A stretch of DNA of 38,487 bases from CALHVX01 sp051027215 (GTDB lineage Bacteria; Pseudomonadota; Gammaproteobacteria; Pseudomonadales; Azotimanducaceae), in contig JBPCXR010000063.1 of assembly GCA_051027215.1 (NCBI GenBank), positions 1 through 38,487 of the forward strand, written 5' to 3'. A program made the position numbers and the translations under genes. A model generated the notes under the pieces. It searched no databases. It saw only the letters and a program-made list of their open reading frames with translations, and was not told the DNA's origin. This document shows, in pieces, positions 25,205 through 32,607 of the stretch; within the stretch, counting starts at the first letter, position 1, and each line of letters starts with the position of its first letter.

Positions 25205-26548
25205 ATGATCAAGATTCGCAAAGGTCTCGCTCTTCCCATTGCCGGAGCGCCTGCAGCCGGCATTGAGGAGGGACGAGCCATTCGCTCTGTCGCTGTGCTC
25301 GGCGACGACTATCCGGGCATGAAACCCACCATGGCGGTCGCTGAAGGTGATCGAGTGGTGCTCGGCCAAACGCTGTTCACCGACAAAAAGAACGAAGGGG
25401 TGTGCTATACCGCCCCTGGCGCAGGTCGAGTGACCCAGATCAACCGGGGTGCCAAGCGTGCGCTCCTGTCCGTGGTGATCGATTTGGAAGGCGACGAGGC
25501 ACAGACCTTCGCCCAGGCCTCTGGATCCGCAATCACAGCCCTGTCACGACAAGCATTGGTGGAGAATCTGGTCGATAGTGGGCTCTGGACTAGCCTTCGC
25601 ACCCGACCATTTAGCAAGGTTCCTGCCATAGATGCGAAGCCCCAAGCGCTGTTCATCAATGCCATGGACAGCAACCCCTTGGCGGCGGATCCGAAGGTAA
25701 TCATTGCTGAGCAGCCAGAAGCCTTTGCTGACGGTGTCGAGCTGCTCTCCAAGCTGACTGACGGCAAGGTCTATTTGTGTCACAAGGAAGGCGATGTACC
25801 ACCGGTGCGTCAGAGCGAAGAGCTGCAGCTCGAAGCCTTTGGCGGCATCCACCCAGCAGGATTGACCGGCACCCATATCCACTTTCTCAACCCCGTTGGT
25901 ATGGCCAAGACGGTTTGGTCGGTGGGCTATCAGGACGTGATTGCCGTAGGCCAACTGTTTGCCAGCGGTCGCCTGCCCACAAGCCGTGTCGTTGCCTTGG
26001 CAGGGCCCGGAGTGCGCAATCCGCGCTTGCTGCGCACCCGCCTAGGGGCCAGCATCGACGAACTTACCGCCGGCGAATTGGCCGATGGTCACCAGCGTGC
26101 CATCTCTGGCTCGGTGCTGGCAGGCCGCCAGGCTGAGGGTCCAGTGGCCTATTTGGGTCGTTATCATCAACAGGTATCCGTACTGCCGGAAGACAACGAA
26201 CGGCGCCTGCTGGGTTATTTGTCCCCAGGGCTCGACAAACATTCGGTATTCCCGATCTATCTTTCCAAGTGGTTCGGAAAGAAAGAAGTGAGCTTCAGCA
26301 CCACCACCAATGGCAGCCCGCGCGGCATGGTACCCATAGGCACTTACGAGAGCGTTATGCCGCTAGACATTCTTCCTACCCAGCTGCTACGCAGTTTGTT
26401 GGTTGGCGACATCGAGTCCGCGATTGGTCTTGGCTGTTTGGAGTTGGACGAGGAAGACCTGGCGCTATGCACCTATGCTTGCCCTGGGAAGTATGAATTC
26501 GGGCCAGTGTTGCGAGATATGCTTACCCAGATTGAGAAGGAAGGCTGA
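25205..26548 (+). CDS. nqrA: Na+-translocating NADH:quinone reductase subunit A
   Basis: This encodes 447 residues from the ATG at 25205 (MIKIRKGLALPIAGAP), the standard NqrA opening; a longer frame adds 21 residues and is rejected. Family blocks include GMKPTMAVAEGDRVVLGQ, TAPGAGRVTQINRGAKR, GIHPAGLTGTHIHFLNPVG, NGSPRGMVPIGTYESVMP and the C-terminal DLALCTYACPGKYEFGPVLR. NqrA is the cytoplasmic, membrane-attached subunit implicated in quinone interaction; it lacks cofactors. First gene of a six-gene operon; nqrB begins 4 nt after its stop. Length is typical. Confidence 0.96.
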   Translation: MIKIRKGLALPIAGAPAAGIEEGRAIRSVAVLGDDYPGMKPTMAVAEGDRVVLGQTLFTDKKNEGVCYTAPGAGRVTQINRGAKRALLSVVIDLEGDEAQTFAQASGSAITALSRQALVENLVDSGLWTSLRTRPFSKVPAIDAKPQALFINAMDSNPLAADPKVIIAEQPEAFADGVELLSKLTDGKVYLCHKEGDVPPVRQSEELQLEAFGGIHPAGLTGTHIHFLNPVGMAKTVWSVGYQDVIAVGQLFASGRLPTSRVVALAGPGVRNPRLLRTRLGASIDELTAGELADGHQRAISGSVLAGRQAEGPVAYLGRYHQQVSVLPEDNERRLLGYLSPGLDKHSVFPIYLSKWFGKKEVSFSTTTNGSPRGMVPIGTYESVMPLDILPTQLLRSLLVGDIESAIGLGCLELDEEDLALCTYACPGKYEFGPVLRDMLTQIEKEG

Positions 26549-26552
26549 GCCC

Positions 26553-27737
26553 ATGGGTTTACGCGAAATAATGGATAGCATCGAGCCGCACTTCGAGAAA
26601 GGCGGCAAGCTGGCTGTGCTGTATCCAGCCTATGAGGCCATTGATACTGCGCTGTATACACCAGGTCGAACCACTGGTGGTGCTTCTCACGTGCGCGATG
26701 GTTTGGATTTGAAGCGCATCATGATGACCGTTTGGTTTGCCGCTTGGATCCCGGCGCTGGTTGGGGCCTATGTTCATGGCTACCACGCTAATGCTGCGAT
26801 GCAGGAGTTGGGGCTCACGGCAATTGACGACTGGCGTGGGCTGTTCCTAAACTCGCTGATTGGCTTCGACCCAGCCAGCCTTTGGGACAACCTGGTTCAT
26901 GGTCTGGCTTACTTTTTCCCCTTATACATTGTGGTGTTCGCCGCCGGCATTGTGTTTGAGATTTGGTTCGCTTCTAAGCGCGGACACGAAGTCAACGAAG
27001 GCTTCTTCGTTACCAGCATACTTTTCACGCTGACCCTGCCAGCAACGACACCCCTATGGATGGCAGCAGTGGGCGTCATCTTTGGTGTGGTGATTGGCAA
27101 AGAGGTGTTCGGCGGCACCGGCAAGAATTTTTTGAATCCGGCGCTTACGGGTCGAGCCTTCCTGTACTTTGCTTACCCCGCTGAGATGTCTGGCGATGCG
27201 GTGTGGGTTGCAGTGGATGGCTATACCCGGGCGACGCCGCTCGGCAATGCGGCAATCGGCGCCGACTACGGCGTGCAGTGGTCTGATGCCTTCCTTGGCA
27301 TGGTGCCGGGTTCCTTCGGTGAGACTTCGACCCTGGCGATCGGCGCGGCCGCTCTGATTCTATTGGCGACTCGCATTGCTTCCTGGCGCGTTATGCTCGG
27401 TGTGCTCATAGGCATGGTGGCGACCACCTTAATGTTTAACGCCATCGAGTCAGACAACCCCATGTTTACCATGACGCCCGCGTGGCATCTGGTATTGGGC
27501 GGTTTTGCCTTCGGCACAGTATTCATGGCCACAGATCCAGTCTCAGCCGCAATGACGAATCGGGGCCGGTTCATCTATGGCTTTCTCATCGGCTTGATGT
27601 GCGTGCTCATTCGCGTCGTCAACCCGGCGTTTCCTGAAGGCATGATGCTGGCGATTCTGTTCGGTAACCTGTTTGCTCCCCTCATGGACCACTTTGTGAT
27701 TCAGGGCAACGTCAAAAGGAGACTCGCTCGTGCCTGA
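26553..27737 (+). CDS. nqrB: Na+-translocating NADH:quinone reductase subunit B
   Basis: This encodes 394 residues from the ATG at 26553. It has about ten membrane helices, for example IVVFAAGIVFEIWFASK and LLATRIASWRVMLGVLIGMV, with a cytoplasmic N-terminus. EVFGGTGKNFLNPALTGRAF is the conserved family signature. The covalent FMN site, usually S/T-G-A-T, reads T-R-A-T here (residues 225-228, codons 27225-27236). The acceptor Thr228 is kept, but the Gly is Arg. NqrB also carries riboflavin and lies on the Na+ path. Its stop overlaps the nqrC start by 8 nt. Whether the altered motif is flavinylated normally is open. Confidence 0.95.
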   Translation: MGLREIMDSIEPHFEKGGKLAVLYPAYEAIDTALYTPGRTTGGASHVRDGLDLKRIMMTVWFAAWIPALVGAYVHGYHANAAMQELGLTAIDDWRGLFLNSLIGFDPASLWDNLVHGLAYFFPLYIVVFAAGIVFEIWFASKRGHEVNEGFFVTSILFTLTLPATTPLWMAAVGVIFGVVIGKEVFGGTGKNFLNPALTGRAFLYFAYPAEMSGDAVWVAVDGYTRATPLGNAAIGADYGVQWSDAFLGMVPGSFGETSTLAIGAAALILLATRIASWRVMLGVLIGMVATTLMFNAIESDNPMFTMTPAWHLVLGGFAFGTVFMATDPVSAAMTNRGRFIYGFLIGLMCVLIRVVNPAFPEGMMLAILFGNLFAPLMDHFVIQGNVKRRLARA

Positions 27738-28572
27738 CGACGACAAAACCCCCATCGACGCCACGGCCAAAGGCCGAGACAAAAACGGACTAGGGCAGAT
27801 CCTGCTGGTGTCTGTGGCGTTGTGTTTGGTCTGCAGCATTATCGTCTCGACCGCTGCGGTGGCACTGAAGCCACAGCAACAGGTGAACAAAGCACTAGAT
27901 CAGAAGCAGAACATTCTGCGCGCAGCCGGATTGTTACCCGCTGCTAGCAATGTTTCTGCTGACGGTAAAAGCGTCGACGAGCTGTTTGCCTCCTTTCGGG
28001 TCGTCGCCATAGATCTCGAGCAAGGTCGTGCGCTTTCTGACTTTTCTGTTGAGGATTACGATCCAATCAAAGCCGCTAAGAGTCCGGAAGCAAGCTTAGA
28101 TCTCAGCAGTGAACAAGATATTGCGACCATTGGGCGAAGGGAAAACGTGTCGTTGGTCTACCTGCTGGAGACTGCCGACGGAAACTTAGAGAAGATCGTC
28201 ATTCCCATTCGAGGCTACGGTCTGTGGGGCACGCTCTACGGTTACTTAGCCTTGGAAGGTGACGCCAAGACCATTGCTGGTCTGGGTTTTTATAGCCAGA
28301 AAGAAACCCCCGGGCTGGGCGGCGAAGTCGACAACCCCAATTGGAAGGCCCAGTGGCCTGGCGTCAAACTTTACGGCTCCGAAGGGCAGCCAGCAGTTTC
28401 ACTGGTAAAGAGCCGTTCGCCCCAATCGAGTGCAAAGGCCGCCTTTGAAGTGGACGCACTCTCCGGTGCGACGCTGACTACTCGCGGGGTGCAAAACCTC
28501 GTGAACTTCTGGACCGGCGACTTAGCGTTTGGTCCATATCTGAAACACATTGCTGCCGACAACCAGGGATAA
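27730..28572 (+). CDS. nqrC: Na+-translocating NADH:quinone reductase subunit C
   Basis: This encodes 280 residues from a GTG at 27730 with AAAAGGAGA upstream inside nqrB. One transmembrane helix (ILLVSVALCLVCSIIVSTAA, about residues 24-43) precedes a periplasmic FMN-binding domain. The flavin-attachment motif is DALSGATLTTRGVQNLV with acceptor Thr248, in the canonical S-G-A-T-x-T form. GYGLWGTLYGYLALE and QKETPGLGGEVDNPNWKAQW are further family blocks. FMN is attached by ApbE through a phosphoester bond. No apbE gene is present in the window, so it must be supplied from elsewhere. Confidence 0.96.
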   Translation: MPDDDKTPIDATAKGRDKNGLGQILLVSVALCLVCSIIVSTAAVALKPQQQVNKALDQKQNILRAAGLLPAASNVSADGKSVDELFASFRVVAIDLEQGRALSDFSVEDYDPIKAAKSPEASLDLSSEQDIATIGRRENVSLVYLLETADGNLEKIVIPIRGYGLWGTLYGYLALEGDAKTIAGLGFYSQKETPGLGGEVDNPNWKAQWPGVKLYGSEGQPAVSLVKSRSPQSSAKAAFEVDALSGATLTTRGVQNLVNFWTGDLAFGPYLKHIAADNQG

Positions 28573-28578
28573 CTCAGC

Positions 28579-29241
28579 ATGGCGACCGCCAAAGAAGTCT
28601 TAACCGACCCGCTATTTAACAATAACCCCATCGCGCTGCAGGTCCTCGGCATCTGCAGTGCATTGGCTGTGACCATCAACATGTCTACCACCTTGGTCAT
28701 GTGCGCTGCAGTAATTTTTGTGACGACGATGTCGAACCTGGCGGTGTCGCTGGTACGCAATCAGATCCCCACCAATATTCGAATCATCGTGCAAATGACC
28801 ATCATTGCGTCGCTGGTGATCGTGGTGGATCAGGTGTTGCAAGCGGTGGCCTACGACGTCTCCAAAAGCCTGTCGGTGTTCGTTGGCCTGATCATCACCA
28901 ACTGCATTGTCATGGGCAGGGCTGAAGCGTTCGCTATGCAGAACGGTCCCTGGCTGAGCGCGTTAGACGGACTCGGCAATGCCCTGGGTTACTCAATCAT
29001 CCTGATTGGCGTTGCGCTGGTTCGTGAGCCGCTCGGTTCGGGCACACTCTTGGGCTATGAGGTTCTGCCCCGTGTTGCCGATGGCGGCTGGTACTACGCC
29101 AACGGCATGCTGCTATTGTCTCCAAGCGCGTTCTTCATCATCGGTTTGTTTATCTGGGCCATTCGCAGCTGGAAAACGGACCAGGTAGAAGAGCCCGACT
29201 ATCAGATTGCAGACAACGTGCAGTACAAGGAGGCCCTATAG
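28579..29241 (+). CDS. nqrD: Na+-translocating NADH:quinone reductase subunit D
   Basis: This 220-residue integral membrane protein has about six helices. Typical blocks are KEVLTDPLFNNNPIALQVLG, LGICSALAVTINMSTTLVMC and IITNCIVMGRAEAFAMQNGP, matching NqrD/RnfE. The conserved cysteines in GICSAL and TNCIVMGRAEA are those that, with the NqrE pair, hold the intramembrane [2Fe-2S] cluster seen in Nqr structures. It lies 6 nt after nqrC, and nqrE begins immediately after its stop. Confidence 0.96.
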   Translation: MATAKEVLTDPLFNNNPIALQVLGICSALAVTINMSTTLVMCAAVIFVTTMSNLAVSLVRNQIPTNIRIIVQMTIIASLVIVVDQVLQAVAYDVSKSLSVFVGLIITNCIVMGRAEAFAMQNGPWLSALDGLGNALGYSIILIGVALVREPLGSGTLLGYEVLPRVADGGWYYANGMLLLSPSAFFIIGLFIWAIRSWKTDQVEEPDYQIADNVQYKEAL

Positions 29242-29850
29242 ATGGAATACTATCTGGGCCTGTTTATTCGCGCGATCTTCATCGAAAACCTGGCGCTCAC
29301 GTTCTTTCTCGGAATGTGTACGTTTATCGCCATATCGAAAAAAATCTCAACCGCATTTGGGTTGGGTGTCGCAGTAATTGTGGTCATCGGTATCACAGTG
29401 CCGGTGAATAACCTGATCTATACCTACCTCCTGAAGGACGGTGCGCTCGCTTGGGCGGGTTTTCCCGACGTCGACCTCAGCTTTCTCGGTTTGCTCTCCT
29501 ACATAGGCGTTATCGCCGCGCTGGTGCAAATTTTGGAAATGTTTCTGGATCGCTTTGTACCCGTGCTCTACAACGCGCTGGGAGTGTTCCTGCCGCTCAT
29601 CACTGTGAACTGCGCAATTCTCGGTGGATCGCTGTTCATGATTGAGAGAGATTACGATTTTACCGAAAGCGTCGTCTTCGGCCTTGGATCCGGTGTCGGA
29701 TGGGCCTTGGCTATTACTGCTCTGGCAGGTGTCAGAGAAAAGCTAAAGTACTCCGATGTGCCAGAAGGGTTGCGTGGTCTTGGCATCACTTTCATCGCCG
29801 TTGGGTTAATAAGTCTGTGCTTTATGTCCTTCGGCGGCATCGACATTTAG
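29242..29850 (+). CDS. nqrE: Na+-translocating NADH:quinone reductase subunit E
   Basis: This 202-residue membrane protein starts MEYYLGLFIRAIFIENLALT and has about six helices. The Cys in FFLGMCTFIAISKK and the Cys in LITVNCAILGGSLFM provide the NqrE half of the intramembrane Fe-S site. The C-terminal LRGLGITFIAVGLISLCFMSF is typical. It is the inverted-topology partner of NqrD. The start directly abuts the nqrD stop and a ribosome binding site (AAGGAGG) lies inside nqrD. Confidence 0.96.
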   Translation: MEYYLGLFIRAIFIENLALTFFLGMCTFIAISKKISTAFGLGVAVIVVIGITVPVNNLIYTYLLKDGALAWAGFPDVDLSFLGLLSYIGVIAALVQILEMFLDRFVPVLYNALGVFLPLITVNCAILGGSLFMIERDYDFTESVVFGLGSGVGWALAITALAGVREKLKYSDVPEGLRGLGITFIAVGLISLCFMSFGGIDI

Positions 29851-29860
29851 AGGTTTTCTG

Positions 29861-31087
29861 GTGGATAACACGATCATACTTGGCGTTGTCATGTTCACCA
29901 TCACGGTGCTGTTCCTGGTGATGGTGATCTTAGTAGCCCGTCAATGGCTGGTGAGTAGCGGTGCCGTCACCATTGGCATTAACGGTGATCCTGGCAAGGC
30001 GGTGACGGTAGAAGCTGGCGATAAGCTGCTCAATACTCTGGCAGCTAAGGGGATCTTCCTTGCCAGCGCTTGCGGCGGTGGCGGAACCTGTGCGCAGTGC
30101 CGCTGTCGAGTTCTGGCAGGGGGTGGCGGCATACTGTCCACTGAAGAAGGTCACTTCACTCGGGGCGAGATCAAAGATAATTGGCGTTTGTCCTGTCAGG
30201 TTGCTGTGAAGCAAGACATGGAAATCGTCATACCCGAGGACGCCATAGGTGTTAAGCGTTGGGAATGCGACGTCACCGGGAACCCGAACGTGGCAACCTT
30301 CATCAAGGAGTTGAACCTGAAGTTGCCAGAAGGGGAAGACGTTGACTTCCGAGCTGGCGGCTACGTGCAGCTGGAGATCCCTCCTTACGAAATGTCTTAT
30401 AAAGAAATGGAGATCGAAGGCGAGTACCACGACGATTGGGATCGCTTCAAAGTCTGGGACAATTTCAGCAAGGTCGATGAGCCCACTATTCGCGCCTATT
30501 CTATGGCGAACTATCCAGATGAAAAGGGCATTCTGAAATTCAATATACGCGTTGCTTCGCCACCGCCCGGCACGGACTTTCCTGCCGGAAAAATGTCGAG
30601 CTACGTATTTAATTTGAAGCCCGGCGACAAGCTCACGGTGTTTGGTCCTTATGGTGACTTCTTCGTCAAAGATACCGATGCTGAAAAGATCTGGATTGGC
30701 GGCGGTGCTGGCATGGCACCACTGCGATCGCAGATATTTGATGAGCTAAAGCGCAAGGGCAAAACCTATCCAATGAGCTACTGGTATGGTGCCCGATCAC
30801 TGCGCGAAATGTTTTATACCGAGGAGTTCGACGAGCTCGCGGCAAGTTACGACAATTTTGAATGGCACGTCGCCCTCAGTGATCCGTTGCCGGAAGATGA
30901 CTTCGCTGGTCATACGGGTTTCATCCACCAGGTGGTGTTCGATGAGTACTTGAAGAACCATCCAGCGCCAGAAGATTGCGAGTACTATCTGTGCGGGCCG
31001 CCACCCATGGTCGCTGCCGTATTGAAGATGCTCGAAGACCTTGGTGTTGAGCCCGAGAACATCCTCCTCGACGACTTCGGTGGGTAA
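29861..31087 (+). CDS. nqrF: Na+-translocating NADH:quinone reductase subunit F (NADH dehydrogenase)
   Basis: This encodes 408 residues from a GTG at 29861 (AGAGG upstream). One N-terminal transmembrane helix (about residues 5-27) precedes a 2Fe-2S ferredoxin domain with Cys71, Cys77, Cys80 and Cys112 (ACGGGGTCAQCRC, then SCQV). FAD binding is marked by IRAYSMANYPDE, and NADH binding by GGGAGMAPLRSQIFD, YWYGARSLREMFY and YYLCGPPPMVAAVLKML. The C-terminus ENILLDDFGG is standard. It accepts electrons from NADH and feeds the Nqr chain. Last nqr gene here; apbE and nqrM, often next in other species, are absent, and a hairpin repeat begins at its stop codon. Confidence 0.97.
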   Translation: MDNTIILGVVMFTITVLFLVMVILVARQWLVSSGAVTIGINGDPGKAVTVEAGDKLLNTLAAKGIFLASACGGGGTCAQCRCRVLAGGGGILSTEEGHFTRGEIKDNWRLSCQVAVKQDMEIVIPEDAIGVKRWECDVTGNPNVATFIKELNLKLPEGEDVDFRAGGYVQLEIPPYEMSYKEMEIEGEYHDDWDRFKVWDNFSKVDEPTIRAYSMANYPDEKGILKFNIRVASPPPGTDFPAGKMSSYVFNLKPGDKLTVFGPYGDFFVKDTDAEKIWIGGGAGMAPLRSQIFDELKRKGKTYPMSYWYGARSLREMFYTEEFDELAASYDNFEWHVALSDPLPEDDFAGHTGFIHQVVFDEYLKNHPAPEDCEYYLCGPPPMVAAVLKMLEDLGVEPENILLDDFGG

Positions 31088-31141
31088 AGCCCGGTCCGCG
31101 CCTTAGGCGCGGAGTCCGACCACAGGTCGGACAGGGCTTTA
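31085..31141 (+). other. possible three-way-junction RNA structure at the nqrF stop
   Basis: TAAAGCCC (31085-31092, containing the nqrF stop codon) is perfectly complementary to GGGCTTTA (31134-31141). This 8-bp outer stem would enclose two perfect hairpins: a 7-bp one (31096-31112) and an 8-bp one (31114-31132). The shape could act as a terminator, an mRNA 3'-end stabiliser or a DNA cruciform. No known RNA family is recognised. Confidence 0.45.
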
Positions 31142-31209
31142 CGCCTGGGCAGGGATGCCCAGGCCGGGGTCACTCGGGCGCAACACCGTCCCGCCACGGA
31201 CGGCAACCA
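31091..31209 (+). repeat. multi-hairpin intergenic repeat, copy 1
   Basis: This 119-nt unit is shared with copy 2 (31235-31371). It contains four perfect stems: CCGCGCC-TTA-GGCGCGG (31096-31112), GTCCGACC-ACA-GGTCGGAC (31114-31132), GCCTGGGCA-GGGA-TGCCCAGGC (31143-31164) and CCGTCC-N6-GGACGG (31186-31203). It ends CGGCAACCA. It lies in the 374-nt space between nqrF and the SnoaL-like gene, which holds no convincing gene. I think it is one member of a dispersed REP-like family, but only the two copies here can be seen. Confidence 0.75.
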
Positions 31210-31234
31210 TTCTTTTTCGAACACCAACGTTGCA

Positions 31235-31371
31235 CCGGTCCGCGCCTTAGGCGCGGAGTCCGACCACAGGGGCTGTCGCCAGCGACAGCATGACAGGGCT
31301 TTACGCCTGGGCAAGGATGCCCAGGCCGGGGCCAATCGAGCGCAACAACGTCCCGCCAGGGACGGCAACCA
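31235..31371 (+). repeat. multi-hairpin intergenic repeat, copy 2
   Basis: This 137-nt unit is nearly identical to copy 1 except in one module. The right arm of the second hairpin is replaced by an unrelated stem GCTGTCG-CCAG-CGACAGC, adding 18 nt. The last stem is re-paired (CGTCCC-GCCA-GGGACG) through two base changes. It lacks the TAAAGCCC that gives copy 1 its outer stem. A 25-nt unique spacer separates the copies. The remaining 90 nt to the next gene show nothing definite. Confidence 0.75.
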
Positions 31372-31461
31372 GTACGTCTCAAATCCCAAGTCGTCATCCC
31401 ACCCTTGACCCAACTCCCAAGACACCGCTAAATCGAGGCTTAACCGTTCGAGACAGACCTT

Positions 31462-31944
31462 ATGAGCCGTACCCTATTGATTGCGCAAGCGCGCTTTGCC
31501 ATTGAAGACATTCTTTTCGCTTACGCCGCAGGCATTGACCAAGGCGATTTAGAGTCACTAGGCGCACTATTTAGCAAGGGCGAAGTGGTGATGCCGGATG
31601 GTCGCGTGTTAGACGGGCAGGAGGCAGTATTCAATCATTACCGCAGCATCATGCAGTTCTACTCAAAAAAAGGGAAAGCGAAGCCCTACAAGCGGCACAA
31701 AACCACACCGCGCACCCGTCACATCAACAGCAATGTCCGCTTTGAGTTCGACAACGCTGTGCAGTCTGCCCAGGTGAACAGTGACTTTACTGCCTACCAA
31801 CAGGTCAAGAAGAAGGTGCACATCATTGCCGGTGGTCGCTATGCTGATCAGTTCGAGCGTGACATTCACGGATGGTACGTCGTTCGTCGAACTATTCACT
31901 TCGATCAGCAGGGCGACATGAGTGCTCATTTGAGTTCTTTGTAG
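31462..31944 (+). CDS. SnoaL-like / NTF2-fold family protein
   Basis: This 160-residue protein from the ATG at 31462 begins with a helix (AIEDILFAYAAGIDQGDLES) and LGALFSKGEVVMPDGRVLDG, the usual opening of SnoaL_4 proteins. RTRHINSNVRFEFDN and the ending GWYVVRRTIHFDQQGDMSAH carry the conserved His and Arg of the cone-shaped pocket. Members include dehydratases, isomerases and ring-hydroxylase small subunits, so the reaction cannot be named. No signal peptide. It stands between the repeat and a HAD gene on the same strand (42 nt), close to a lipid-type CoA cluster. Confidence 0.8.
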   Translation: MSRTLLIAQARFAIEDILFAYAAGIDQGDLESLGALFSKGEVVMPDGRVLDGQEAVFNHYRSIMQFYSKKGKAKPYKRHKTTPRTRHINSNVRFEFDNAVQSAQVNSDFTAYQQVKKKVHIIAGGRYADQFERDIHGWYVVRRTIHFDQQGDMSAHLSSL

Positions 31945-31986
31945 TATCAGCGCCCCGAGGGCTAGCTGTGGCAGGTCGAACTAGAG

Positions 31987-32607
31987 ATGAACATCGTATT
32001 TGATATTGGGGATGTGCTCTTGCGTTGGGACCCACATGGGTATGTGCGTAACAGCTTTCCGCAGCTACCGCTGGAACAAACCGCGACCGGGATCTTTCGC
32101 TCTGCAGACTGGTATGCGCTGGACGCTGGGAGGCTGAGCCGGGCACAAGCCGCAGCGCGTTTTGTCGCTCGCACCGGGCTCTCTGCGCAGATGATTGACG
32201 ATCTGCTGGAGGGCATGCCTCGGGCCTTACAGCCCGTGCCAGAGATGGTCGAATTGGCAGATCGAATGCGCGGTTGCGGGCATGCGCTGTACTTGCTATC
32301 GAACATCCCAGAATACGTCGCTGTGGAGGCGCTGCGCTGCCACGAGTTTTTGACACGCTTCGATGGTGCGGTGTATTCCCACGAGATTTTGCAGCTAAAA
32401 CCTGCACCCCAGATGTATCAGACATTGCTACAGCGATACCAGCTACAGGCGGCACAGACGGTGTTTATCGATGACCAGCCGAAGAACCTGCGCGCCGCCA
32501 ACGCGCACGGCATAGCAACTGTGCATATGCCTGCGCCGACAGCGATTGCAGCGCAGCAGGTTGGCGCTGCGCTGGATAAGTTGCTGCTGGCTACACCCGC
32601 TCGATGA
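31987..32607 (+). CDS. HAD-superfamily hydrolase (YihX-like)
   Basis: This encodes 206 residues. Motif I is VFDIGDVLLRWDP with nucleophile Asp6; Gly8 replaces the second Asp, as in YihX-type HADs (FDLGNV). Motif II is LYLLSNIPEY, motif III is the Lys in LKPAPQMYQ and motif IV is VFIDDQPKNLRAA. A helical cap (about residues 20-85) is C1-type. Members dephosphorylate small sugar phosphates or act as dehalogenases; the substrate is unknown. It is downstream of the SnoaL-like gene and its last 17 nt overlap the convergent thiolase gene. Confidence 0.85.
   Translation: MNIVFDIGDVLLRWDPHGYVRNSFPQLPLEQTATGIFRSADWYALDAGRLSRAQAAARFVARTGLSAQMIDDLLEGMPRALQPVPEMVELADRMRGCGHALYLLSNIPEYVAVEALRCHEFLTRFDGAVYSHEILQLKPAPQMYQTLLQRYQLQAAQTVFIDDQPKNLRAANAHGIATVHMPAPTAIAAQQVGAALDKLLLATPAR

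Noticed and set aside
31091..31371. Possible CRISPR array
   Set aside because: Only two long units with internal hairpins and one spacer of 25 nt; no short regular repeats and no cas genes.
30985..31425. A 146-codon minus-strand reading frame with internal repeats (PSxAGRCCAR)
   Set aside because: It is the translation of the hairpin repeat plus the antisense end of nqrF; repeated peptide blocks follow from the DNA repeat and no protein family is recognised.
31892..32455. A 187-codon minus-strand reading frame
   Set aside because: It is antisense to the HAD hydrolase, whose catalytic motifs are all in the plus frame.
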